Of a DNA stretch of 64,000 nt, positions 36,998-46,330 are shown piece after piece. The stretch is taken from assembly GCA_019419645.1 (NCBI GenBank), contig DXZN01000005.1:5082-69081 (forward strand), in the 5' to 3' direction. A model generated the notes under the pieces. It had not been told where the DNA came from. It worked only from the letters and a program-made list of their open reading frames with translations, and ran no database searches. The translations under genes were made by a program, and so were the position numbers. The stretch comes from Collinsella sp. GTDB taxonomy: Bacteria; Actinomycetota; Coriobacteriia; Coriobacteriales; Coriobacteriaceae. Each line of letters opens with the position of its first letter. The stretch's first letter is position 1.

Positions 36998-37297
36998 ATG
37001 GCACTGACAGGAGCCCAGGTCAAGCAGCTTCGCAGCATGGCCCATCACCTCAACCCCGCCATCATCATCGGTAAGTCCGATGTCAACGAGGGCACCGTCG
37101 AGCAGACGGTTGCCTACCTGGAGAAGCACGAGCTCGTTAAGTGCTCCGTGCTGGACGGCTCCAGCCTTTCTGCCCGCGAGGCCGCCGAGGAGCTCGCTGA
37201 GCGCTGCCACGCCGACGTCGTTCAGGTTATCGGCCGCAAGTTCTCGCTGTATCGCGAGTCCTCGCGCAAGGATATCGAGAAGATCAAGCTCGTCTAA
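36998..37297 (+). CDS. yhbY: YhbY family RNA-binding protein (CRM domain)
   Basis: This 99-residue protein is a single CRM domain: LTGAQVKQLRSMAHHLNPAI, IIGKSDVNEG (the GxxG loop), and VVQVIGRKFSLYRES at the end. YhbY proteins bind pre-50S ribosomal particles. A strong terminator follows and also faces the regulator on the other strand. Confidence 0.95.
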   Translation: MALTGAQVKQLRSMAHHLNPAIIIGKSDVNEGTVEQTVAYLEKHELVKCSVLDGSSLSAREAAEELAERCHADVVQVIGRKFSLYRESSRKDIEKIKLV

Positions 37298-37324
37298 AAC
37301 CGACTGGCCATACCGAGTAGTCCG

Positions 37325-37357
37325 CGGGCGTCCGATTGATTCGGACGCCCGTTTTTT
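37325..37357 (+). terminator. terminator after yhbY
   Basis: The stem CGGGCGTCCGA with TCGGACGCCCG is followed by TTTTTT. It touches the stop codon of the convergent regulator gene. Confidence 0.9.
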
Positions 37358-40352
37358 ATCGCTCGACAAGCACGCGCTTGAGTCTGCCTTCGACCAGGCG
37401 CTCATACAGACGCCTTGTCTCGGGCTCGGGCACGCCTTGAACCTGCTCTCTTAGGTGGTGCATGTGGCCGCTGTACAACTCAACAACATCGCGACGTCGT
37501 CCCGCCGCACCGTAAACGCGCATGGCGCAGCGAACCATGTCCTCGCGCGCCGTCTCCTGGCGAAGCCCCGATTCCACGAGCCAAATTGCCGATTGCAGGT
37601 CATTTTCCTCGAGAGCGGCATTCGCTCCCCTAATCATGCAGTCGATGTACTTGGATTGCATAATGTGGCGCATACGCGTAAAGAACGTGGGATTGCAACC
37701 GGTGGGAACATACAGCGGGCCCGCGTAGAGTTGCTCGACCTTAAGACATAGCTCAACCAGGTGAGGGCCTCTCGCACCCATACGGTTTCCCAAGATCTCA
37801 CGGCTCAGCTGGTCAAAGAGCCTTACATCGGTCTTAACGTAGTCGCCGTTGAGCCCAATGCACTCGTTTTGGATGACCACGCACGTCTTTCCGTCTGGCG
37901 TTGGGCCCAAAGCCGAGCGCAAGCGCGATACCGTCGAATACAGATTGTTGCGCGCGGCGTTAAACTCGGCATGGGGCCACAACTCCATGGCGATTGTCTC
38001 GCGGTCGACCATGGCATCCATACCCAGCGCAAGACGTTCGGCAAGTGTTGCCGCCTTTTTGCGACGCCACATCTTATCCGTGATGGGAAAACCGTCGCGC
38101 TCGGCGCGAAACGCGCCAAACATGCGCATCTCAATATGACCGATGGTATCGACAGCCTCAACCTCGCCCGCCTGGAACAGGTGCTCGCTTTCACCCTCAA
38201 AGTCATCGCGTAGTGAATACCGTGACAGCTCGCGCACCGGAAGCTTCTTGCGAATCCTAGCGGCAGGCTCGCCCAGGCAATGCATCGCAAGACGCGCAAA
38301 AAGCCGATACGATGGGTCTAAAATCCCCGAGCGATTCATAGACATCCAGGCAGCAAGATCGCTATCGCGGCCCGCAGCGGCCAGGTGCAGCGCCACGATC
38401 CAAGCTTCTGAGCCACCGACCTGCGTCTTGCTAATATCAAGCAGCTCCGCCTCTTCGCGAACCGATACCAGCGACGTATTGCGCAGATACGCCACGCGCT
38501 CCAGCAGCAAAGCGTTTTCGCGCATGTACGTAATCGATTCGTCGGCGAGCTTGAGCACCTGGACCGCGCGGAACTTTGCGTTGACCGGCCGCCCCTCCGC
38601 CAGCGATTGCCAGCCCTCCAGCAATAGCCCAAACAGCTGAATTTGATTGTCGCGAACACGCACCGCAAAGCGGTCGAGCTCGCCAAACGCCACATCGTCG
38701 GTCACGGGCAAGCCCGCGAGCAGGCGCCGCGCCGCCAGCACCATACGCAGCCAAATGGATGGCGCCTTAAGCCCGCGGATATCGAGCGCCTCGAGTATCT
38801 GCGCCATCTTGTCATCGCGCTCGTCGGGTTTAGCAAACGAGCCGTCGAACAGCTCCACCAGCATATGGTCGGCCTGTATGAGAATCCCCGCGATGTCGAG
38901 CTCGCAATCATAGGCTTTGCGCGCCTTGAGCTTCGCGAGAACATTGCCGTCTTTCGCTCGCTCGGTTAGGTGGCGCTTGACCTCGATATGCGCGGACAGC
39001 ATGTCGAGCACCTCGCAGGATGTCTGTTCTTGCACAACAGGGTTGGCGGGAAGCCCCAGGTCATTGTCGCCGTAAAAGGCGATAGTGAGCGCCTGGGCTA
39101 TTTTCCAGGTAGCGGGGTCGAGCTCGCGCGCCGCCTGATCGCCCGCACGTTCGATAATGGACGCCATATACCTTGCGAGCTTTGTATTGCACACGCTGAC
39201 AGCCGCCAGATACACGCCGAGCGCCTCGGCGGGTGCCGGCTCTTTCTCCTGCTTTTCCGCATTGACCATCGCCGTCGTCGCGCGGCAAATGTCCCCTCCG
39301 TGCCCGGTCAGGGCAAGATCGGCCCCATACTGCCCGGCAAGTTCCAACACCACATGGCGGTCCAAGAACGCGTCGGCCAGGTCCATAGCCAAATCGCATC
39401 GGCCCGCCTTAATCAAAATGCGAGCAGCCCGCGATACAAGTTCGGGACGGATCTCGGCAACGAGCTTTCGCAGCCTCAGGCGCGCGTTGTCCTTAGCGCC
39501 CAAACACCTAAAGGTGCGATCAGACGGATCCACGCCAAAAAACGGATAATCGCGCACAAAGATGGACTGGTCGATCATCGAAAGCCTTACACCGCACGCC
39601 TCCAGCTCCGCAATGCGGCCCTCGCCCATCAGCACCATCAAGCAGGCAACGGTAAACAACAGGTTGTTCTCGAGCGATGCGAGATCTGCCAGCGCCGCAC
39701 CGTACACGTTGACGATTTCGTTCTCGAGCAACCCGGAAACATCGCCCTGTCCATACATTCCCGTCTGCAGGGCAGATACCAGCTCTGGCACACCCTGCGT
39801 GAGCCGATAAAAATCGAGCGATGTACTGATCGAAAACGCCGTAGCCCATGACGAATACTCATAGGCGTGCACCTTGAGCATCTGCGCATTGACTTTTACA
39901 GAATCGCCCAGCCCGTGGATAAGCAATCGGTTGGAGGGGCGGCAAGTAATAAAGACCCCCGTCCCCGTAGCACGTAAGCTGCGGATTCGATCGATGAGGT
40001 CCTCTGTTTCGCGCTGCTCGAGATTGGGCACGTTGTCGATTGCCACGAGCGAATGCGGTTTGTCCTTAAGCTCATCGGCGACAACCTCGAGCTGCATAAA
40101 GAGCTCGCGTCCAATCGCGCGGTCGGCCTCGATTATCCGAACCGGCCCTCGCGTGGGATCCGATTTAACTTCCTGCACGTATTGCAGCAATACCGACGTC
40201 TTACCAAACCCGTCGGGCGCGTAAAGCAGAACGATTCCTGCCTTGCGCCCTTTAACGATGAGCTCGTTCATCAAGCGATCGCGCCGCACCATATAGCCGC
40301 CGCCCGTCGGCATCAACTCGAGGTCGTCCGTATTGCCCAGATCGTTTACCAT
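37356..40352 (-). CDS. large ATP-binding regulator with BTAD domain (AfsR/SARP-MalT type)
   Basis: This 998-residue protein starts with a STAND-like NTPase: Walker A APDGFGKTS at 45-53 and LVAIDNVP as Walker B near residue 105. A long helical middle follows. From about 750 it has a winged-helix of the OmpR/SARP type (MRMFGAFRAERDGFPITDKMW), then a bacterial transcriptional activator domain with ELWPHAEFNAARNNLYSTVSRLR (shown partly) and a TPR-like end. It is presumably a signal-responsive transcription activator. ATG 40352 follows GAGGAG. Its targets are unknown; the upstream gap holds a GAGTTGCGCAACTC palindrome. Confidence 0.85.
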   Translation of the reverse strand: MVNDLGNTDDLELMPTGGGYMVRRDRLMNELIVKGRKAGIVLLYAPDGFGKTSVLLQYVQEVKSDPTRGPVRIIEADRAIGRELFMQLEVVADELKDKPHSLVAIDNVPNLEQRETEDLIDRIRSLRATGTGVFITCRPSNRLLIHGLGDSVKVNAQMLKVHAYEYSSWATAFSISTSLDFYRLTQGVPELVSALQTGMYGQGDVSGLLENEIVNVYGAALADLASLENNLLFTVACLMVLMGEGRIAELEACGVRLSMIDQSIFVRDYPFFGVDPSDRTFRCLGAKDNARLRLRKLVAEIRPELVSRAARILIKAGRCDLAMDLADAFLDRHVVLELAGQYGADLALTGHGGDICRATTAMVNAEKQEKEPAPAEALGVYLAAVSVCNTKLARYMASIIERAGDQAARELDPATWKIAQALTIAFYGDNDLGLPANPVVQEQTSCEVLDMLSAHIEVKRHLTERAKDGNVLAKLKARKAYDCELDIAGILIQADHMLVELFDGSFAKPDERDDKMAQILEALDIRGLKAPSIWLRMVLAARRLLAGLPVTDDVAFGELDRFAVRVRDNQIQLFGLLLEGWQSLAEGRPVNAKFRAVQVLKLADESITYMRENALLLERVAYLRNTSLVSVREEAELLDISKTQVGGSEAWIVALHLAAAGRDSDLAAWMSMNRSGILDPSYRLFARLAMHCLGEPAARIRKKLPVRELSRYSLRDDFEGESEHLFQAGEVEAVDTIGHIEMRMFGAFRAERDGFPITDKMWRRKKAATLAERLALGMDAMVDRETIAMELWPHAEFNAARNNLYSTVSRLRSALGPTPDGKTCVVIQNECIGLNGDYVKTDVRLFDQLSREILGNRMGARGPHLVELCLKVEQLYAGPLYVPTGCNPTFFTRMRHIMQSKYIDCMIRGANAALEENDLQSAIWLVESGLRQETAREDMVRCAMRVYGAAGRRRDVVELYSGHMHHLREQVQGVPEPETRRLYERLVEGRLKRVLVER

Positions 40353-40801
40353 GCCTGCTCCTCAACTCGACCATATGGACACCGTAGCTGCAGGACCATA
40401 TGAGCCACCCCGTGAATAGCGCGACTTAGAGTTTTTGGTTGTCTGCCGGTACGTGTTTGGCAAGTTTTTGTACAGCGAGGCCCGATGGTAATTTATCCCC
40501 CGACCAATAGGTCTTTGCGCAGGTCAATGCGCTTGCCAGCATGTCCTATCCAATTTGCAGTGTAGCGCAGCCGTCTGTTTTTATTTGAGTTGCGCAACTC
40601 GCCTATTCCTCGCTACCGCTTGCGACTCTATAGTGGCAAATGTGCATAGAATCTGGTACGGAATGAATCTCATGATTTAGAGCCCACTCGCCAAGCATGT
40701 GGCAAGGTTTCCGTCATGCACACATTACGGCCCGCATCCACTAAAAAGGCCCCCGCAAAGCGAGGGCCTTTTGGAAAGCTATGTAAGATCGCTTGGTCGC
40801 G
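40353..40801. other. intergenic region upstream of the large regulator
   Basis: About 450 bases hold the regulator's promoter and the nagB terminator. A perfect 14-bp palindrome, GAGTTGCGCAACTC, is at 40587-40600 and could be an operator. I see no gene or RNA. Confidence 0.45.
40743..40772 (-). terminator. terminator after nagB
   Basis: On the minus strand AAGGCCCTCGC pairs with GCGGGGGCCTT and is followed by TTTAG. Confidence 0.85.
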
Positions 40802-41530
40802 TTACTCGCAGAGCGAAAGAGCGGCCTCGTCAGCAACGACGACGCAATTGGTGTGGAGCTGCAGGATCGAAGCGGGGCACTCGGGCGTAACCGGGCCATA
40901 GCACATATCGTGCACAGCCTGAGCCTTGGCCTCACCGTTGGCGACAACCAGGATCATGCGGGCATACATGATGGTCTGGGTGCCCATGGTGTAAGCCTGA
41001 CGGGGCACATCATCGATGCTGTCGAACAGGCGGCTGTTGGCCTGAATGGTGCTCTCGGTCAGATCGACGCAGTGCGTACCCTTGGAGAAGTGGTCATCGG
41101 GCTCGTTGAAGCCAATATGACCGTTATTACCAATGCCGAGCAGCTGCAGATCCGGGTAACCGGCGGCAGCGACGATCTTGTCGTACTCGGAGCAGGCAGC
41201 AGCGGCATCGGGGTTGGAGCCATCGGGCACGTGCGTGTTGTTCAGATCAATATTGATGTGATCGAAGAAGTTCTCGCGCATAAAGTAGTGATAGCTCTGG
41301 GGATCGTCGTGCGAAAGACCACGATACTCGTCCAGGTTATAGGTGCTGACCTCGGCGAAGTCGACGTCGCCCTTCTCGTACCAAGCGGCGAGCTGCTTGT
41401 AGGCGCCAATCGGGGTGGAGCCGGTGGCAAGACCCAGTACGCAATCGGGCTTGAGGATAACCTGGGCCGAGATGATATTGGCGGCCTTGCGGCTCATATC
41501 CTCGTAGTCTTTAGCTTTAATGATTTTCAT
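40802..41530 (-). CDS. nagB: glucosamine-6-phosphate deaminase
   Basis: This 242-residue enzyme converts glucosamine-6-phosphate to fructose-6-phosphate and ammonia. Motifs are MKIIKAKDYEDMS at the start, LGLATGSTPIGAY, the catalytic NLDEYRGLSHDDPQSYHYFM segment (in part LDEYRGLSHDDPQSYHYFM), and GIGNNGHIGFNEP. ATG 41530 follows AAAGGACG; the longer open frame upstream has no support. Together with glmM and the EIIA gene nearby it points to amino-sugar use and recycling. Confidence 0.96.
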   Translation of the reverse strand: MKIIKAKDYEDMSRKAANIISAQVILKPDCVLGLATGSTPIGAYKQLAAWYEKGDVDFAEVSTYNLDEYRGLSHDDPQSYHYFMRENFFDHINIDLNNTHVPDGSNPDAAAACSEYDKIVAAAGYPDLQLLGIGNNGHIGFNEPDDHFSKGTHCVDLTESTIQANSRLFDSIDDVPRQAYTMGTQTIMYARMILVVANGEAKAQAVHDMCYGPVTPECPASILQLHTNCVVVADEAALSLCE

Positions 41531-41730
41531 TACGCGTCCTTTCTCGTACAAGAGAGGCAAGGCTCCCCTTACAAGCACTTGCCCGCGGCCCGCGTCGGCC
41601 GCAACCAACGTGTGCGGCCACCAGGGCGAGGTCGCGTAATGTATGTGTCTCGTGTCTAGCCGCGTCGAGGCCCCTGCCCGTCCACGGTGACCCAAAGCTG
41701 TTTAGCCTCGGACGTTTCCCATCTTGCCAC

Positions 41731-41764
41731 GGAGGGCGTCCTCTTTCAAGGGCGCCCTCCGTAA
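41731..41764 (-). terminator. hairpin after the EIIA gene
   Basis: ACGGAGGGCGTCC and GGGCGCCCTCCGT pair with one G-T. No T run follows on the minus strand, so its efficiency is uncertain. Confidence 0.6.
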
Positions 41765-41802
41765 ACGTGTTTGAATTGTAGGCTAAAGGCCAAAAGCACC
41801 AA

Positions 41803-42300
41803 CTAGCGCTCGCGAGCGACGATAAGCTGGTCCATCTCCTCGACATGCTCGCCAACGGAGCCCTTGATGCTCGAGAACTCAACGGAGTTGCACACCAAGA
41901 TGGGAACCGTCACATCGTAGCCCTCGGCAGCAATTGCCTCGCGATCGAACTCGATAAGTACATCGCCCTTATGGACAATATCGCCCACCTGCGCATGTAC
42001 AGTAAAATGCTTGCCCTCGAGCTGAACAGTGTCCAAACCAACGTGAATAAGCACGTCCAAGCCATCGACCGTGTTAAGCGCAACGGCATGACCCGTGGGA
42101 AAAATCGCCTCGACCTTAGCATCCGTCGGCGCAATCACACGTGTGCCCGTGGGCTGAATCGCCACGCCCTGACCCAAAAGGCCAGTGGCAAACGTCTGGT
42201 CGTTTACCTCGGAAAGCGGAATGACATCGCCCGAGATGGGAGCATCCAGCGTAAGGACTCGACCACGCATACCAAAAGACCTTAGGACTTTAGTGAACAT
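41803..42300 (-). CDS. PTS glucose-type EIIA component
   Basis: This 165-residue stand-alone EIIA-Glc (Crr-like) protein carries phosphate from HPr to a sugar permease. The phospho-accepting histidine is His86 in VLIHVGLDTV, and His71 in PTGHAVAL is the helper. The fold is all-beta, with PISGDVIPLSEV at the start. No EIIBC permease is in the window, so it must serve one elsewhere. It lies between nagB and glmM, which suggests amino-sugar uptake. ATG 42300 follows GAGGGGGAG. Confidence 0.92.
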   Translation of the reverse strand: MFTKVLRSFGMRGRVLTLDAPISGDVIPLSEVNDQTFATGLLGQGVAIQPTGTRVIAPTDAKVEAIFPTGHAVALNTVDGLDVLIHVGLDTVQLEGKHFTVHAQVGDIVHKGDVLIEFDREAIAAEGYDVTVPILVCNSVEFSSIKGSVGEHVEEMDQLIVARER

Positions 42301-42371
42301 GCTCCCCCTCGGACATACCGATCAATCAAAATAACCTTAACAGTTTACCACTTGGCACCCGTTTTTGACCA

Positions 42372-43709
42372 TTAGGGAAGTTCGCGCTTGACAACCTCGA
42401 CGATGTCGTCGACAACGCGCTGGGTCAGCTCGTGCGTCTCGGCCTCGGCCATCACGCGGACCAGCGGCTCAGTACCGCTCGGGCGCACCAGAATGCGGCC
42501 GCGGCCGTCAAGCTCCTTCTCGGCAGCAGCGACGGCATCCCAGATGGGCTGGCAATCGTCCAGACCAGCCTTGTTGTCGGAATGCACGTTAACGAGTACC
42601 TGCGGGTACTTCTTCATGATGCCGGCAAGATCGGTGAGGGTACGACCGGTGCGCTTGAGCACGGCCAGCAGCTGCAGAGCCGTCACCAGGCCGTCACCGG
42701 TGGTGTTGTGCTCTAGGAAGATGATGTGGCCGGACTGTTCGCCGCCGATGACGGCGCCGTCCGCGAGCATGCGCTCAAGAACATAACGGTCGCCCACAGC
42801 GGTCTGAACCATTTCGAAGCCCTGCTCCTTCATAGCGATGGAGAAACCCAGGTTGCACATGACGGTCGAGACGATCTCGGAGTTGGCGAGCTTGCCACGA
42901 GCGGCGAGGTCAGAACCGCAGATAGCCAGGATGTAGTCACCGTCGATCTCGTTGCCCTCGCTGTCCACGAACAGTACGCGGTCGGCGTCGCCGTCGTGGG
43001 CCAGGCCGATATCGGCGTGGGTGCGCAGCACGAGCTCGCGCAGGGGCTCAAGGTGCGTAGAGCCACACTCAACGTTAATGTCGGTGCCGCAATAATCGGT
43101 GTTGATGGCATGGACCGTGGCACCCAGGCGCTGCAGCGCGGCGGGCGTGGTCTGGCAGGAAGCACCGTGACCGCAGTCGACGGCAACGACCAGGCCATCG
43201 AGCCTCAGGCCATCAAGCGTATCGATGGCGTGGTCGACGTATGCCTTGCGGGCATCCTTCATCTTGATGATGTGGCCCACGCCGGCACCGGTCGGCAGCG
43301 TGTCGGCAGCCATGGCTTCCTCGGACATGACCCAGGCGCTGATCTCTTCCTCGACAGCATCGGGAAGCTTCATGCCCTTGCGGCTAAAGAACTTGATGCC
43401 GTTGAACTCCGGCGGATTATGCGAAGCAGAGATGACGATGCCGCCGTCGAGCTCGTTTTGAACGGTGAGCAGCGCCACGGCAGGCGTGGGGATGACGCCG
43501 CAGCAGTGCGGACGGCCGCCCTCGGCCATGATGCCGGCAGTCAGAGCGCTCTCGAGCATGGTGCCCGAAAGACGCGTGTCGCGGCCGATGCAGATGTCCG
43601 GACCAAGAAACTTGGTCGCCGCGCGACCCAGGCGAAACGCGAGGTCGCACGAGAGGTCGGCGTTGGCGACGCCACGGACGCCGTCGGTACCGAAGATGTT
43701 CTGGGGCAT
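42372..43709 (-). CDS. glmM: phosphoglucosamine mutase
   Basis: This 445-residue enzyme interconverts glucosamine-6-phosphate and glucosamine-1-phosphate for peptidoglycan precursors. The phosphoserine loop ISASHNPPEFNGIKFF has Ser96, the metal loop is HDGDADRVLFVD, the sugar loop GGEQSGHIIF, and the phosphate-binding loop RPSGTEPLVRVM is near the end. The start FGTDGVRG is diagnostic. It follows rpsI on the same strand but is separated by a terminator. Confidence 0.97.
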   Translation of the reverse strand: MPQNIFGTDGVRGVANADLSCDLAFRLGRAATKFLGPDICIGRDTRLSGTMLESALTAGIMAEGGRPHCCGVIPTPAVALLTVQNELDGGIVISASHNPPEFNGIKFFSRKGMKLPDAVEEEISAWVMSEEAMAADTLPTGAGVGHIIKMKDARKAYVDHAIDTLDGLRLDGLVVAVDCGHGASCQTTPAALQRLGATVHAINTDYCGTDINVECGSTHLEPLRELVLRTHADIGLAHDGDADRVLFVDSEGNEIDGDYILAICGSDLAARGKLANSEIVSTVMCNLGFSIAMKEQGFEMVQTAVGDRYVLERMLADGAVIGGEQSGHIIFLEHNTTGDGLVTALQLLAVLKRTGRTLTDLAGIMKKYPQVLVNVHSDNKAGLDDCQPIWDAVAAAEKELDGRGRILVRPSGTEPLVRVMAEAETHELTQRVVDDIVEVVKRELP

Positions 43710-43762
43710 AGGATCGCTCCTTCCCTAGCAGGCGATATGCAACCGCCCACCCTAGTCGAAAA

Positions 43763-43803
43763 AGAAAAGCGGGACCCGCCGAGGAATCGGCAGGCCCCGC
43801 TTG
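43763..43803 (-). terminator. terminator after rpsI
   Basis: On the minus strand AAGCGGGGCCTGCCGA pairs imperfectly with CGGCGGGTCCCGCTT, followed by TTCTTTTTC. Confidence 0.8.
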
Positions 43804-43832
43804 TACATTGTATCTCGAAAGGAGATAAAACC

Positions 43833-44228
<396 letters not shown>

Positions 44229-44230
44229 CT

Positions 44231-44674
44231 TTAAGCCTCCAGCTCAATCTTCGTGGGGTTCTGGGCAGCATGCGGATGCTCGGCACCAGCGTAGACCTTA
44301 AGCTTGGTCATCTGGGCACGGCCGAGGGTGGTCTTGGGCAGCATACCGCGAACGGCGCGCTCGATGACCTTCTCCGGGTGCTTCTCCATAGCCTGGCGGA
44401 AGCTCTCAGCCTTGAGGCCGCCGTTGTAGCCGCTGTGGCGATAATAGGTCTTCGTGTCGGCCTTGTTACCGGTAAGCTGGACCTTATCGGCGTTGATGAC
44501 GACAACGAAGTCGCCGCAGTCGCTGTTGGGCGTGAACTGGGGCTTGTTCTTACCGCGCAGGATCATTGCGATCTGGGTGGCAAGACGGCCCAGGACAGCA
44601 CCATCGGCGTCGACGAGAACCCAGTTGCGCTGGACCTCGCCCTGCTTGGCGTAGTGAGTCGATTTCGAAATCAC
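44231..44674 (-). CDS. rplM: ribosomal protein uL13
   Basis: This 147-residue large-subunit protein contains [19 protein letters not shown], the [12 protein letters not shown] segment and [20 protein letters not shown]. It is normal in length and first in the rplM-rpsI operon. Confidence 0.98.
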   Translation of the reverse strand: MISKSTHYAKQGEVQRNWVLVDADGAVLGRLATQIAMILRGKNKPQFTPNSDCGDFVVVINADKVQLTGNKADTKTYYRHSGYNGGLKAESFRQAMEKHPEKVIERAVRGMLPKTTLGRAQMTKLKVYAGAEHPHAAQNPTKIELEA

Positions 44675-44702
44675 TTAGACTCCTCCATGTACAGTACGTG
44701 TT

Positions 44703-44734
44703 GTTACAGAGATTCACGGGGCTCTGCAAGTAAC
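44703..44734 (-). promoter_or_regulatory. hairpin in the rplM leader
   Basis: GTTAC with GTAAC and CAGAG with CTCTG form a two-part stem 29 bases upstream of the rplM start codon. Ribosomal protein operons often control themselves through leader hairpins; that role here is a guess from position. Confidence 0.35.
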
Positions 44735-44866
44735 CCGTCCATATTACCCCGCTCGTCGCCCGAGTCAACAGGTATTTTGGCTCCGACCAGAGTTTCTGCA
44801 CATGTCATCCACGAGCCGTGATTTTCCAGCTCTTTAGCTGTTTTCATTTTTGAGGGTTCGCCGTCT

Positions 44867-45745
44867 CTAGCGCTCAACGAACTCTTGGATTTCCGCGAGC
44901 AGGCGCTTTGCCTCCTGGCGGCCCTGAATATACAGGTCCAAAAGCTTTGCCGAATCGTGCTCGACATGACCGACCTCGACCGGCTTTTGCGGAGCGACGA
45001 CCAACGCACGGCCCTCGCGCTCATACTTCCACAGGTGCATGCGCTGGATGTTGTAACGGTCATGGCGCGTCTCGATAGCCTCGAGCAGATAGGGGTAGTC
45101 GGCATAACGCGCACGCGCGGCCGGCAAAAACTCGTAGGGCTTTTTCTCATACGAACGGTCCTGCGTGACAATGACAACCGCGCGATCGAAGCCCGCCTCC
45201 TCCAGCACGTGCTCGATGGGGACCGAATCGGCAACGCCACCGTCGACGTATTTGTGCCCGTCGATCTCGACCGGAGGCGTCACCAGCGGCAACGAAGTCG
45301 AGGCGCGCACGGCGTCGAGATCGAGCACAGCGCTTTTGACCGGCAGGTACGCGGCGGTTCCAAACAGCATGTCCGTTGCAACGGCGTACATCTCGATGGG
45401 GCTGGCGTCGAACGTCTCGTTGTCAAAGGGATCCAGGCGGTCCTGGACATCGTTGAAGATAAAGTCGTAACCCACAATAGAGCCCGTGGACGCAAACGAC
45501 GCGGCGCCCATGAAGCGGTTGTCGTTGCAGAAAGCCAGGTTGATGCGGTTGGCACGGCCGATCTGGTGCGACTTGTAGTTCACGCCGTTGAGGGCGCCGG
45601 CCGATACACCGTAGACAGCCGGAATCTCGACGCCAGCCTCCATGAGAACGTCGAGCACGCCCGCGGTAAACTGCCCGCGAAAACTACCGCCCTCCAAAAC
45701 GAGCGCGACCTTTCCGGCGTTCTTTGCCTTATCTTCTGCAGTCAT
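44867..45745 (-). CDS. patatin-like phospholipase
   Basis: This 292-residue lipid acyl hydrolase has the oxyanion loop LEGGSFRGQF (about residues 17-26), the nucleophile elbow GVSAG with Ser48, and the catalytic Asp168 in YVDGGVAD. It is close to the RssA/YjjU-type cytoplasmic patatins. There is no signal peptide. It lies upstream of rplM on the same strand but 190 bases away. Confidence 0.93.
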   Translation of the reverse strand: MTAEDKAKNAGKVALVLEGGSFRGQFTAGVLDVLMEAGVEIPAVYGVSAGALNGVNYKSHQIGRANRINLAFCNDNRFMGAASFASTGSIVGYDFIFNDVQDRLDPFDNETFDASPIEMYAVATDMLFGTAAYLPVKSAVLDLDAVRASTSLPLVTPPVEIDGHKYVDGGVADSVPIEHVLEEAGFDRAVVIVTQDRSYEKKPYEFLPAARARYADYPYLLEAIETRHDRYNIQRMHLWKYEREGRALVVAPQKPVEVGHVEHDSAKLLDLYIQGRQEAKRLLAEIQEFVER

Positions 45746-45791
45746 ATCGACCTCCTGCGATTGCGTTTTGGCCTTCTTCTACCCAGTTTTG

Positions 45792-46080
45792 GGATGGAGG
45801 GCGCGCAGGTTTTTCGAGGCGGCAGGTGAAGCGGAAAGCGCGTCCCAGTTTGAGGCGGGATTCCGGGATGCGCTTTCCGCTTGGACCGTCATTGGGAAAG
45901 CGCGACCCGTTCTGAGCGCGGATTCCAGGATGAACTATCCGCTTGAGGCGTCTTCCGGAAAATGAATCCCATTCCGAACGTCGATTCCGGGATGCAGTTT
46001 CCGCTTGAAACGTCATCCGGAAACCGCATCCCAGTCTGAGCCGGAATTCTGGGATGGATTTTCCGCCTGGGGCGACGTTG
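45792..46080. repeat. tandem array of 62-bp hairpin-forming repeats
   Basis: GGATG recurs at 45866, 45928, 45990 and 46052, exactly 62 bases apart, and at 45792 (74 bases before the first). Each unit has GGATGC.GTTTCCG early and a matching CGGAAACCGCATCC-like segment later, so each can fold on itself; the tail of each unit reads GATTCC or similar. Units differ at many positions. The period is not a multiple of three and there are no spacers, so it is neither coding nor CRISPR. Confidence 0.8.
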
Positions 46081-46140
46081 ATGCGGGGCATGGCAGGCTG
46101 CAGTCCGATCGGCATCGCATCTGCATAGGGTTGAAGCTTT

Positions 46141-46273
46141 GCGCGGAGAATCCGCGTATTTGCTTCGCAAATACGCACCGGCTTCGGCCGCCTGCCGGCG
46201 TCCTCGCCCGCTCGCTACAAACGCTTCGCGTTTGCTTAACGCTCGCGCCCTGCATAGAGTTCGATTCTCCGCG
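46141..46273 (-). repeat. tmRNA tail element: inverted T-arm and GC-rich body
   Basis: Read on the minus strand after the tmRNA terminator: an inverted copy of the tmRNA T arm (GCGGAGAATCGAACTC), then CAGGGCGCGAGC, a body with AAACGCGAAGCGTTT, and an end CGCGGATTCTCCGCGC that again echoes the T arm. The order and several words match the element after tRNA-Glu (26834-26969), which has CAGGGTGCGGAGC and AAACGCGTAAGCGTTT at the same places. Confidence 0.72.
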
Positions 46274-46285
46274 GTATCTACAAGT

Positions 46286-46322
46286 AATAAAAAGGCAGGT
46301 AGAGACACTTCTCTACCTGCCT
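46286..46322 (-). terminator. terminator after tmRNA
   Basis: The 13-bp stem AGGCAGGTAGAGA with TCTCTACCTGCCT is followed on the minus strand by TTTTTATTA. Confidence 0.9.
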
Positions 46323-46330
46323 GTTACATA

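Noticed and set aside
45792..46080. Possible CRISPR array
   Set aside because: The 62-bp units are contiguous with no unique spacers, and no cas gene is present.
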